Source: JANMEX01 sp031423755 (lineage in GTDB: Bacteria; Pseudomonadota; Alphaproteobacteria; Rhizobiales; Rhizobiaceae). From it: DNA of 12,263 nt. Made by a program: the position numbers and the translations under genes. The notes under the pieces are model-generated. The model saw only the letters and a list, made by a program, of their open reading frames with translations, did no database searches and was not told where the DNA came from. Below are positions 1 through 7,161 of this stretch, piece by piece. The stretch's first letter is position 1. Each line of letters starts with the position of its first letter. Location of the stretch: contig JANPGC010000271.1 of assembly GCA_031423755.1 (NCBI GenBank), positions 1 through 12,263 on the forward strand. Reading direction: 5' to 3'.

Positions 1-675
1 CGCCGTGTCTTGCAGCCGGGTGACATCATCCTGATCGAGGGCAACCAGTATGTGTCGAACGCGATCAAATATCTGACGCAATCCACCTGGAGCCATGCCG
101 CTTTTTACGTCGGCGACGCGCTTCCGGAAAGTTCCGACGGGAGCCCGCGCCCGCGCCTGATCGAGGTGGTGCTGGGAGATGGCTGCATCGCCTCGCCGCT
201 GGAGAAATACCAGACCTACAACACCCGCATCTGCCGCGCCGTGGCGCTGACGCCCGACGACCGGCAGTCAGTGATAGCATTCATGATCTCGAGGCTTGGC
301 ACGCGCTACGACACCAAGAACATTTTTGACATGCTGCGGTTTTTCTTTCCCACGCCGCCCGTCCCGGTGCGCTGGCGACGGCGGATGATTGCCTTCGGCT
401 CGGGCGAGCCGACCCGCGCTGTGTGTTCAACCCTGATCGCCGAAGCGTTCGGCCAGATCGGCTACCCTATCCTGCCGGAAATCACCCGCGCAGCCGGTCG
501 CTCGTCAGCGCAGTCAGACTATTCACGCCGCGAAATCCTGCACATCCGCCACCATTCGCTCTACACGCCGCGCGACTTCGACCTGTCGCCGTATTTTGCC
601 GTGGTCAAGCCAACAATCGAGCACGGGTTTGATTACAAGCGTCTGGAATGGAGCAAGGAGGCATCGAAGGGTTGA
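1..675 (+). CDS. YiiX-like permuted NlpC/P60 cysteine hydrolase, 5' end cut by window edge
   Basis: The reading frame is open to the left edge (codons RRV precede a TTG at position 10), so this is the 3' part of a longer gene and the TTG is probably not its start. The protein fits the permuted NlpC/P60 (YaeF/YiiX-type) papain-like fold, whose members cleave peptide or amide bonds. Counting from the TTG codon, the early block PGDIILIEG is followed by WSHAAFYVG with the candidate catalytic His at 29, a possible third polar residue Glu52 in LIEVVLGDG, and the candidate nucleophile Cys139 in AVCSTLIAEAF. In this permuted order the His precedes the Cys, as expected for the family. The substrate is unknown. 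The next gene overlaps its stop codon (TGATG), so the two are probably translated together. Family assignment is fairly sure; the function is not. Confidence 0.82.
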   Translation, partial: RRVLQPGDIILIEGNQYVSNAIKYLTQSTWSHAAFYVGDALPESSDGSPRPRLIEVVLGDGCIASPLEKYQTYNTRICRAVALTPDDRQSVIAFMISRLGTRYDTKNIFDMLRFFFPTPPVPVRWRRRMIAFGSGEPTRAVCSTLIAEAFGQIGYPILPEITRAAGRSSAQSDYSRREILHIRHHSLYTPRDFDLSPYFAVVKPTIEHGFDYKRLEWSKEASKG

Positions 676-1469
676 TGGTGCGGTTGAAGGCGGTTTGGCG
701 GGCTGCCAAAGCGGTCTTGTTGCTTGCGGCGGCGTTTGTGGTGACCGCCTATTTCGTGTTGCCGCTCGCCTGGAAACATTACGAGCATGAGCCTGCGCTT
801 GAGGGCCTTTCCATGCGCACAAAAACTGCGCAAAATATTCCCGGCGACCCGCTCAACATCGGTTTGATCGGCGACAAGGACGAAGTGTCCGCCGCGTTTC
901 AGCGCATTGGCTGGGTTTCTGCTGATGCTCTCGGCGTCAAGAGTGATCTGGAAATTGCCGGAAGCGTTGTGCTGGACCGGCCTTACGTGAACGCGCCGGT
1001 CAGCAGCCTCTACTATGAAGGCCGTGCCGAAGACATGGCGTTCGAGAAGTCTGTCGGCGCAAGCGCTGACCAGCGCCACCATGTCCGGCTCTGGAACGTT
1101 TTGGACACAAGTGCCGATGGTCGCCCGCTGTGGCTTGGCGCGGTATCATTCGACAAGGGCGTCGGCTTCAGCCATTTCACCGGCCAGATTACCCACCACA
1201 TTGACGGCAATCTGGACGCAGAGAGAGATGGACTTGTCAAAGACTTGGCGGATGCAAGGATCGTCACGCGCCTCTTTCAGGTGTCGGGCATCGGGCCGAC
1301 GCTGACAGGGCGAAACGGCGGCGGGGACTCATTCTTCACCGATGGCGAGGTAACGGTTGCGACCTTGAGCCATGACAGCAAGCCTGACGCCGGACCGCCG
1401 GACATCTTGGAAAACCCGCCATTGGTGCGGCTGAAGCAGACGATTTGGGCGGCGTTTGCGGCGCATTAG
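675..1469 (+). CDS. membrane-anchored LssY C-terminal-domain protein
   Basis: This 264-residue protein has one N-terminal membrane segment (about residues 12-33) after a short basic stretch, then a soluble domain resembling the LssY C-terminal domain (about 50-240). Recognisable blocks are LYYEGRAEDMAFEK (112-125), RHHVRLW (134-140), LGAVSFDKGVGF (154-165) and ITHHIDGNLDAERD (172-185). LssY was named from a Legionella secretion locus; the domain's biochemical role is not established. I chose the ATG at 675 because it overlaps the upstream stop as TGATG, has purine-rich AAGGAG and GAAGG stretches before it, and starts just before the membrane helix. An in-frame ATG at 648 would add nine residues. 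The close coupling to the YiiX-like hydrolase suggests a shared envelope role, which is inference. Confidence 0.8.
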   Translation: MVRLKAVWRAAKAVLLLAAAFVVTAYFVLPLAWKHYEHEPALEGLSMRTKTAQNIPGDPLNIGLIGDKDEVSAAFQRIGWVSADALGVKSDLEIAGSVVLDRPYVNAPVSSLYYEGRAEDMAFEKSVGASADQRHHVRLWNVLDTSADGRPLWLGAVSFDKGVGFSHFTGQITHHIDGNLDAERDGLVKDLADARIVTRLFQVSGIGPTLTGRNGGGDSFFTDGEVTVATLSHDSKPDAGPPDILENPPLVRLKQTIWAAFAAH

Positions 1470-1478
1470 TGGATGGAA

Positions 1479-1671
1479 TTCCCTTCTCCCCGCCGTTTGC
1501 GGGAAGAAGGTGGATGCGCAGCGGACGGATGAGGGGCAGCGCAAAAGATGAATATTATGGTATTCTGGACAGGCATAATTGAAAGAAAAGCTGATCGCCG
1601 TCCGGCCCCGACGCGGCCCCTCATCCGGCCCTTCAGGCCACCTTCTCGCCGCAAACGGCGGGGAGACGGAA
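1479..1671. repeat. inverted pair of RIME-like intergenic palindromic repeats
   Basis: Two arms of about 56-59 bp (1479-1537 and 1616-1671) are near-perfect reverse complements. Each contains the blocks CTCCCCGCCGTTTGCGG, GAAGGTGG and CGGATGAGGGGC. They are separated by about 78 bp that carries a smaller inverted repeat, ATTATG (1554-1559) and CATAAT (1574-1579). Each arm also holds a short internal hairpin around CGTTT. Repeats of this look, with CCCCGC-loop-GCGGGG next to GAAGGTGG and GGATGAGGGGC, are dispersed in intergenic regions of rhizobia and relatives; RIME is the name I consider closest. The family name is from memory and the structure is seen directly. Transcribed RNA could fold into a long stem between the hydrolase/LssY genes and ilvD. 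Confidence 0.75.
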
Positions 1672-1774
1672 ACGCTTGGCCACATTTGCCTCAAGGTAAT
1701 CGCCGCCTATGCCTTGAAACCAGCCCAACCAAGGTTTATCGGCAGTGCTGACATTTTTTTCAAGGAACCACCCC

Positions 1775-3619
1775 ATGCCTGCTTACCGTTCCCGCACCAC
1801 CACCCACGGCCGCAACATGGCGGGCGCGCGCGGCCTTTGGCGCGCCACCGGCATGAAGGACAGCGATTTCGGCAAGCCGATCATTGCCGTCGTCAATTCG
1901 TTCACCCAGTTCGTTCCCGGCCATGTGCATCTGAAAGATCTTGGCCAGCTGGTTGCGCGCGAGATCGAAAGGTCCGGCGGCGTTGCCAAGGAATTCAACA
2001 CCATCGCCGTCGATGACGGCATCGCGATGGGCCATGACGGCATGCTGTACTCGCTGCCGAGCCGCGAGATCATCGCGGACTCAGTCGAATACATGGTCAA
2101 CGCGCACTGCGCCGACGCCATGGTCTGCATTTCCAACTGCGACAAGATCACGCCCGGCATGCTGATGGCGGCGATGCGGCTTAACATTCCGGCGGTGTTC
2201 GTCTCCGGCGGGCCGATGGAGGCAGGCAAATATATCGCGCCGTCGGGCAAGGTGATGGCTGTAGACCTCGTCGATGCCATGGTGGCTGCGGCGGACGATG
2301 CGGTGAGCGATGCGGAAGTCGAGACCATTGAGCGTTCCGCCTGCCCGACCTGCGGTTCGTGTTCGGGCATGTTCACCGCCAATTCGATGAACTGCCTGAC
2401 CGAAGCGCTTGGTCTGTCGCTGCCGGGCAACGGCTCGACGCTTGCCACCCACTCGGACCGGGAGCGACTGTTCCTTGAGGCCGGGCGGCGCGTCGTTGAT
2501 ATTGCCAAGCGCTGGTATGAAAAGGACGACGACACCGTGCTGCCGCGCAATGTGGCCTCGAAGAAATCATTCGAGAACGCCATGTCGCTCGACGTCGCCA
2601 TGGGCGGCTCCACCAACACTGTTTTGCACATTCTGGCTGCCGCCTACGAAGGCGGAATTGATTTCACCATGGACGACATCGACCGGATTTCACGCAGGGT
2701 GCCATGCCTATCGAAGGTCGCCCCTGCAAAGTCGGACGTGCACATGGAAGATGTGCACCGCGCCGGCGGCATCATGGCGATTTTGGGCGAGCTGGATCGT
2801 GCGGGCCTCATCAACCGCGACCAGCCGACCGTGCATGCGCGCACACTTGGCGATGCCATCGAGAATTGGGACATCACCCGCACGGCTGATCCGGAAGTGC
2901 TGAAATTTTTCCGCGCGGCACCGGGCGGCGTGCCGACGCAGACCGCCTTCTCGCAGTCACGCCGCTATGACGACCTCGACACAGACCGCGAAAAGGGCGT
3001 CATCCGCTCGGCCAAGCATCCGTTTTCCAAGGATGGTGGGCTGGCGGTTCTCAAGGGCAACATCGCACTGGAAGGCTGCATCGTGAAGACGGCCGGCGTT
3101 GATGAATCGATCCTGAAATTCTCCGGTCCCGCCCGCGTCTTTGAAAGCCAGGACGCGTCCGTCAAGGCGATCCTGTCGAATGAGATCAAGCCCGGCGACG
3201 TCGTCGTCATCCGCTATGAAGGCCCACGCGGCGGCCCTGGCATGCAGGAAATGCTCTATCCGACCAGCTATCTGAAATCCAAGGGCATGGGCAAGGTCTG
3301 TGCGCTGTTGACCGATGGTCGCTTCTCCGGCGGCACCTCGGGTCTTTCCATCGGCCACGTCTCGCCGGAAGCGGAGGAAGGCGGGCTGATCGCGCTTGTC
3401 GAAGAGGGTGACCTGATCGAGATCGATATCCCGAACCGCACCATCCATCTGGCCGTGAGTGACGAAGAAATCGCCCGCCGCCGTGCCGCCGAAGTGGCGC
3501 GGGGCAAAGAAGCATGGACGCCAAAAGCCCCGCGCAAGCGCAAGGTGACAACGGCGCTGCGGGCGTATGCCAAGCTGACGACCAGCGCGGCCAAGGGGGC
3601 TGTGCGGGTGGTTGATTGA
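1775..3619 (+). CDS. ilvD: dihydroxy-acid dehydratase
   Basis: IlvD removes water from 2,3-dihydroxy-isovalerate and 2,3-dihydroxy-3-methylvalerate to give the 2-oxo acids, the step before transamination to valine and isoleucine; the valine branch also feeds leucine and pantothenate. It is cytosolic. At 614 residues it is the usual length (E. coli 616). The start MPAYRSRTTTHGRNMAGAR aligns with the E. coli N-terminus and is preceded by AAGGAA seven bases upstream, so the longer in-frame start at 1745 is rejected. Visible motifs are VDDGIAMGHDGM (79-90), SNCDKITPGM with Cys122 and Lys124, and CPTCGSCSGMF with Cys190, Cys193 and Cys196, consistent with Fe-S cluster and Mg2+ binding. The glycine-rich C-terminal block GRFSGGTSGLSIGHVSPEA is intact. 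No frameshift is seen. Other ilv genes are not in the window. Regulation is not visible beyond the long repeat-bearing upstream gap. Confidence 0.97.
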   Translation: MPAYRSRTTTHGRNMAGARGLWRATGMKDSDFGKPIIAVVNSFTQFVPGHVHLKDLGQLVAREIERSGGVAKEFNTIAVDDGIAMGHDGMLYSLPSREIIADSVEYMVNAHCADAMVCISNCDKITPGMLMAAMRLNIPAVFVSGGPMEAGKYIAPSGKVMAVDLVDAMVAAADDAVSDAEVETIERSACPTCGSCSGMFTANSMNCLTEALGLSLPGNGSTLATHSDRERLFLEAGRRVVDIAKRWYEKDDDTVLPRNVASKKSFENAMSLDVAMGGSTNTVLHILAAAYEGGIDFTMDDIDRISRRVPCLSKVAPAKSDVHMEDVHRAGGIMAILGELDRAGLINRDQPTVHARTLGDAIENWDITRTADPEVLKFFRAAPGGVPTQTAFSQSRRYDDLDTDREKGVIRSAKHPFSKDGGLAVLKGNIALEGCIVKTAGVDESILKFSGPARVFESQDASVKAILSNEIKPGDVVVIRYEGPRGGPGMQEMLYPTSYLKSKGMGKVCALLTDGRFSGGTSGLSIGHVSPEAEEGGLIALVEEGDLIEIDIPNRTIHLAVSDEEIARRRAAEVARGKEAWTPKAPRKRKVTTALRAYAKLTTSAAKGAVRVVD

Positions 3620-3633
3620 TTAGTCGTTGAAAA

Positions 3634-3672
3634 TAAATGACCTGCCGCACATATCGGGTGGCAGGTCATTCG
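3634..3672. terminator. bidirectional hairpin terminator between ilvD and the convergent SH3 gene
   Basis: AATGACCTGCC (3636-3646) and GGCAGGTCATT (3660-3670) form a perfect 11-bp stem that can grow by two more pairs inward. It lies 16 bases past the ilvD stop and 24 bases past the minus-strand gene's stop. On the minus strand the stem is followed by TTTATTTTC, a fair U-tract. On the plus strand the tail is CGATTATT, which is weaker. It probably ends both transcripts and more efficiently the minus-strand one. Confidence 0.85.
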
Positions 3673-3694
3673 ATTATTGCCTTGCCCCTGCGGC

Positions 3695-4999
3695 TTACCC
3701 GCCGTTGATCACCGCGTCGAATATGGTGAAGCGTTCCTGGCCATTGTTGACGTTGATGAAAAAGCTGTCGCCAGACTGGCGGAAGCGGAAGGCCGACACG
3801 CCTGACGGAGGACGCACGTCGCCATCGTCAAATTCGAGCACGCGCTGATCTCCGTCCGGCAAGGTGATGGACACCGTAGCCCTATCGCGGCCGCTTCGTG
3901 TCACTTCGAACTCACACGTTTTAACACTTGGGTAGGCTGCGATGGCGCAGTCGACCTCGCCAGTTGCCTGCGTGGTTGGTCTTGGCACAATGACATCGTC
4001 CGGGCGGCTGTCGTCAACCGGCGCGGCGGATTCGCGCAAATACCTCCCGTTTGCCCAGCCCGCCTGATTGGCAAAATCCGGATTCTGCACCTTGCACCAG
4101 CGCTGCGCATCGACACGGCGACAACCCAGGTTTGCCAAAACGGCGCCGTTGCGGAATGTTGCGACGACGCGTTCTGCCCTTGACGGGCCTCGGCGCACGT
4201 TGAGCTTTTCGCCCGCAGTCAATCCGCTGACCGCCCAATAGTCCGGCCCCCCAGCTTCGCCATCGGTGAAGTCGTCGGAAGGCGGTGGAACCTTGACCGG
4301 TATTTCTTCGTCAACCGGTGCGCCAGACTCGCGCAAATAGCGCCCGTTGACCCAGCCTGTCTGATTTGCAAAATCCGGATTGCGCGCCTTGCACCAGCGC
4401 TGCGCATCGATCCGGCGGCAACCAAGGTTGGCCAAAACGGTGCCATTGCGAAATGTTGCAACGACGCGTTCAGTTCTTGAAGGGCCCCTGCGCATGTTGA
4501 GCTTGTCGCCCGCGGTCAAGCCGCTGACCATCCAATAGTCGGGCCCTCCGGCTTCTCCATCGGCGAAGTCGTCGGAAGGCGGGGGTGGGACTTCACCGGC
4601 GATGGATACGGTCAAACTGTAGTCAGAAGTCTCACCGCGCCGCGCTGCAGCCCGGACAAGATAAACGCGAACGACATAGTTGCCAGTGGCTCCAAGCCTT
4701 GCTGTAAACTTGCCCGGATTGCCCTGATCCTGCCCGACAAAGAGAGCTTCGCCCGTGCCGGGGGCCAACAGGTTGAAAAATGCAAATCTGTTCGATGGTG
4801 CGAAGCTGATGTTTATGGTCTGACCGCGTTTGGCTGCCACAACATAGTCGATTGTCTGCCGCCCCGCGATCTCTCCGCCAATTGTGGCCTGGGTTCTTCC
4901 CGGAGCAAACCGCAGCTTCTGTTGGGTAATGCCCTGCGCGAAAACGCTCGCTGGAATGAGCACGAACAGGATGGAGATCAACGCGATCAGCTTTTTCAC
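3695..4999 (-). CDS. secreted protein with PPC-like domain and two tandem SH3 domains
   Basis: This 434-residue exported protein starts at a GTG, supported by AGAGG about six bases upstream. Residues 1-21 form a classical signal peptide (MKK, hydrophobic core, ASVFA before Gln22). Residues about 30-135 look like a bacterial pre-peptidase (PPC) beta domain (FAPGRTQATIGGEI, TGNYVVRVYLV). Two bacterial SH3 domains follow at about 155-225 and 254-324, each with GLTAG-KLN-RRGPS, NLGCRR-DAQRWCK and GW-NGRYLRES blocks, joined by PPPSDDF-DGEAGGPDYW linkers. A C-terminal domain at about 348-434 has Cys351 and Cys362 that could pair, and is unrecognised. Such SH3 domains often bind cell-wall peptides, so a periplasmic wall-associated role is likely. 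No enzymatic motif is seen. It stands alone between the ilvD terminator and kup. Confidence 0.87.
   Translation of the reverse strand: MKKLIALISILFVLIPASVFAQGITQQKLRFAPGRTQATIGGEIAGRQTIDYVVAAKRGQTINISFAPSNRFAFFNLLAPGTGEALFVGQDQGNPGKFTARLGATGNYVVRVYLVRAAARRGETSDYSLTVSIAGEVPPPPSDDFADGEAGGPDYWMVSGLTAGDKLNMRRGPSRTERVVATFRNGTVLANLGCRRIDAQRWCKARNPDFANQTGWVNGRYLRESGAPVDEEIPVKVPPPSDDFTDGEAGGPDYWAVSGLTAGEKLNVRRGPSRAERVVATFRNGAVLANLGCRRVDAQRWCKVQNPDFANQAGWANGRYLRESAAPVDDSRPDDVIVPRPTTQATGEVDCAIAAYPSVKTCEFEVTRSGRDRATVSITLPDGDQRVLEFDDGDVRPPSGVSAFRFRQSGDSFFINVNNGQERFTIFDAVINGG
4014..4586 (-). repeat. 297-bp tandem duplication encoding the two SH3 units
   Basis: The segments 4014-4289 and 4311-4586 are homologous with an offset of exactly 297 bp (99 codons); anchor strings such as TCAACCGG and GTCGTCGGAAGGCGG recur at that distance. 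The encoded units differ at roughly 12 of about 92 residues, mostly conservative changes, and the DNA also shows many silent differences. The duplication is therefore in-frame, not brand new, and still similar enough to recombine. Confidence 0.9.
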
Positions 5000-5110
5000 A
5001 CTTGCCTCTTATGTTATGTCGGCCGTTTCTGCCTTAAGGCCAATGGCCCGCCAGAATCGATCCAACATCACCATGGCACAATTGCGCCAAAAGGACACTG
5101 AACTTCGTGT

Positions 5111-5141
5111 GCGGAACGCGGCAAAGGCAGGCCGCGTCCGC
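5111..5141 (-). terminator. GC-rich hairpin just past the kup stop, possible terminator
   Basis: GCGGAACGCGGC (5111-5122) and GCCGCGTCCGC (5131-5141) can pair as an 11-bp stem with a single bulged A and an eight-base loop, starting 12 bases after the kup stop. There is no clear U-tract on the minus strand, so it may be only a weak terminator or a transcript-stabilising end. Otherwise the 154-bp gap 5000-5153 holds only the SH3 gene's ribosome binding site and upstream sequence. Confidence 0.35.
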
Positions 5142-5153
5142 CACACTCTGTGG

Positions 5154-7058
5154 CTAAATGTTCACCTGCGCCCCGATCTCCACGACCCTTCCCGCCGGGA
5201 TGTGAAAGTAGTCCGTCGCGGCGGCTGCGTTGCGGGACAGGTAAATGAAGAGGCGGCTTTGCCATGCTGGCATTGCGCTTTTGGCGGACAGGCGCAAGGA
5301 TCGGCGCGAGACTAGGAAGGATGTGGACATGATGTCGAATTTCCAGCCAAGCTTGCGGCACAGCGGCAGGGCGACAGGGATATTCGGCTCCTCCATGTAG
5401 CCGAAGGTGATGATCAGGCGGCGGAAATTCGGCTTCAACTGCGCCATCTGAATGCGTTCGCCATCTGCGACGCGCGGCTTGTCAGACGTTGCCACGGTCA
5501 GGATCACATTCTCCTCGTGCAGCGACTTGAAGTGCTTCAGGCTATGCAACAATGCGACGGGCACATGATCAGGGTGGGCGGTGAGAAAGATGGCTGTGCC
5601 GGGAATGGTTGGCGGCATTTTGCGCTCGAACGAGTTCAGCAAATCCGAGAGCAGCATTTCCGACCGGGCATCCTTGCGGGCAAGCAGCGCGGTGCCGCGC
5701 AGCCATGTCCACATCACAAGGCTGACGGCAGCGGCCAGCAGGAGCGGCACAAAGCCGCCATCGAGGATTTTCATCAGATTGGCTCCCAAAAAAACCACAT
5801 CAATGACAAGAAACGGGAGGATCAACGCGAGCGAAGCCCATAGAGGCCAGCCCCAGTGCCGGTTGACAACAATGATGGCGAGTATTGCCGTGATGACCAT
5901 TGTGCCCGTGACGGCGATGCCGTAGGCGCTGGCAAGGCTGGAGGAGGTGCCGAAGACGAGCACAAGCGCGAGCACGCCAAACATCAAGATGGCGTTGACG
6001 CCCGGGATATAGATCTGGCCGGACTGCTCCTCGGATGTGTGCATGATGCGCATGCGTGGCAAAAGCTTCAGCTGTATTGCCTGCCTCGTCAGCGAATAGG
6101 CGCCGGTAATGACCGCCTGGCTGGCGATGATCGTCGCCGCTGTCGCGAGGAAAACCATCGGCAGCAATGACCACTCCGGATAGAGGAGAAAGAACGGATC
6201 GGACGCTGTGTCCGGGTCGGCCAGCACCATTGCGCCCTGGCCGAAATAGTTGAGCGCCAGCGCCGGGAAGGCCACCGTGCTCCACGCAACCTGAATCGGA
6301 CCCCGGCCGAAATGGCCAAGGTCCGCATAGAGCGCTTCCGCGCCCGTCACGGCCAGAAACACCGCGCCGAGGACAACGAGGCCGAGCGCGCCGTTGGTTG
6401 CCAGAAGGGCTGCGGCGTTCGCCGGGTTCAACGCCGACAGAATTGCCGGATTGCCAGCGATGTGCAGCAGGCCGCCAGCGGCAAGCGCGGCGAACCAGAC
6501 CAGCGTGACCGGCCCGAAGAATCTGGAGACTGCGCCAGTGCCGCGCCATTGCACGGAAAACAGCACAATGATGATGGCGATGGAGAGCGGCAACACATAG
6601 GGCTGCAGTGACGGTGTGACGAGCTTGAGGCCTTCGACGGCTGACAGCACCGAGATTGCCGGCGTGATCAATGCGTCGCCGTAAAACAGGGCCGCTCCAA
6701 GCGCGCCGAGGCCAATGACGGCAGGAACGGATTTGCCAAGCGAGCGCTGCGCCAATGCGAGCAGCGTCAGCGTGCCGCCCTCACCCTCATTGTCGGCACG
6801 CAGCAGGATCATGATGTATTTCATCGTGACGACGATCATGAGCGCCCAGAAGATCAGCGACAGCACACCGACCACTGCCGCATCCGCTGCCATGCCGCCC
6901 TTGATTGCCGCGCCATAGGCTTCGCGGAAGGCGTAGAGCGGCGAGGTGCCGATATCGCCGTAGACCACGCCAACCGCACCGAGCGTAAGGGCGAAGAAGC
7001 CGGCTTGTCTGACGCCGTGTGGCGCGGCATTTGCTGGTTTGGCGACTACGGCATCCAT
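5154..7058 (-). CDS. kup: Kup-family potassium uptake permease
   Basis: Kup (Trk system low-affinity, proton-coupled K+ uptake) is an inner-membrane transporter with about 12 helices and a C-terminal cytosolic region. This 634-residue protein matches the family length (E. coli 622). The N-terminal signature LGAVGVVYGDIGTSPLYAF (27-45) is diagnostic, followed by FWALMIVVTMKYIMILLRADNEGEGG, the region of the first helices, and later FYGDALITPAISVLSAVEG. The C-terminal part (about from residue 490) is hydrophilic with PGTAIFLTAHPDHVP. I chose the ATG at 7058 because AAGGAGA lies nine bases upstream; the open frame extends 38 codons further but reaches the divergent promoter region. It is transcribed away from the KdpD-like kinase with 103 bp between the starts, which suggests a shared control region. 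No defect is seen. Confidence 0.96.
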   Translation of the reverse strand: MDAVVAKPANAAPHGVRQAGFFALTLGAVGVVYGDIGTSPLYAFREAYGAAIKGGMAADAAVVGVLSLIFWALMIVVTMKYIMILLRADNEGEGGTLTLLALAQRSLGKSVPAVIGLGALGAALFYGDALITPAISVLSAVEGLKLVTPSLQPYVLPLSIAIIIVLFSVQWRGTGAVSRFFGPVTLVWFAALAAGGLLHIAGNPAILSALNPANAAALLATNGALGLVVLGAVFLAVTGAEALYADLGHFGRGPIQVAWSTVAFPALALNYFGQGAMVLADPDTASDPFFLLYPEWSLLPMVFLATAATIIASQAVITGAYSLTRQAIQLKLLPRMRIMHTSEEQSGQIYIPGVNAILMFGVLALVLVFGTSSSLASAYGIAVTGTMVITAILAIIVVNRHWGWPLWASLALILPFLVIDVVFLGANLMKILDGGFVPLLLAAAVSLVMWTWLRGTALLARKDARSEMLLSDLLNSFERKMPPTIPGTAIFLTAHPDHVPVALLHSLKHFKSLHEENVILTVATSDKPRVADGERIQMAQLKPNFRRLIITFGYMEEPNIPVALPLCRKLGWKFDIMSTSFLVSRRSLRLSAKSAMPAWQSRLFIYLSRNAAAATDYFHIPAGRVVEIGAQVNI

Positions 7059-7110
7059 GAATGTTTCTCCTTGCGCAAGGCGCGCCAAGCCTGACCTTGT
7101 CTGCCGATGC

Positions 7111-7161
7111 GCATAAGGTTTCGACGCGGTTTTTTGGGCTCCGCATAAGGAATGCATAAGG
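7111..7161. promoter_or_regulatory. three phased GCATAAGG direct repeats in the kup/kinase divergent gap
   Basis: GCATAAGG occurs at 7111-7118, 7143-7150 and 7154-7161. The start-to-start distances are 32 and 11 bases, about three helical turns and one turn, so all copies lie on one DNA face. The last two form a tandem of 11-mers, GCATAAGGAAT and GCATAAGGATG. OmpR/PhoB-family regulators, to which the KdpE-like protein encoded nearby belongs, typically bind tandem half-sites about 11 bp apart. The last copy abuts the kinase ATG and the middle one supplies the AAGGA ribosome binding site, so part of the similarity might come from translation signals. The operator reading is inference. Confidence 0.5.

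Noticed and set aside
10..675. TTG at position 10 as true start of the YiiX-like gene
   Set aside because: The frame stays open to the window edge and related proteins begin further upstream, so the gene is cut rather than starting here.
1714..1742. TTGAAA with TTTATC as an ilvD promoter
   Set aside because: The -10-like part is poor and the spacing is 15 bases; too weak to list as a feature.
1745..1774. Upstream in-frame start for ilvD
   Set aside because: The ATG at 1775 has the ribosome site and the conserved MPxYRS N-terminus; the extra ten residues do not fit the family.
1783..2631. 282-codon minus-strand open frame opposite ilvD
   Set aside because: It is a shadow of the high-GC ilvD frame, Ser/Ala/Met-rich and with no recognisable motif.
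4014..4586. CRISPR-like or VNTR array
   Set aside because: There are just two long units inside a coding region, in frame; it is a domain duplication.
5800..6549. 249-codon minus-strand frame inside kup
   Set aside because: It lies in an alternate frame of kup and is Arg/Gly/His-rich, as expected from a frame-shifted GC-rich gene.
7059..7110. Missing N-terminal half of KdpD as a broken upstream fragment
   Set aside because: Only 103 bp separate the kinase from divergent kup, with no KdpD-like coding remnant, so the kinase is short by design rather than a visible truncation.
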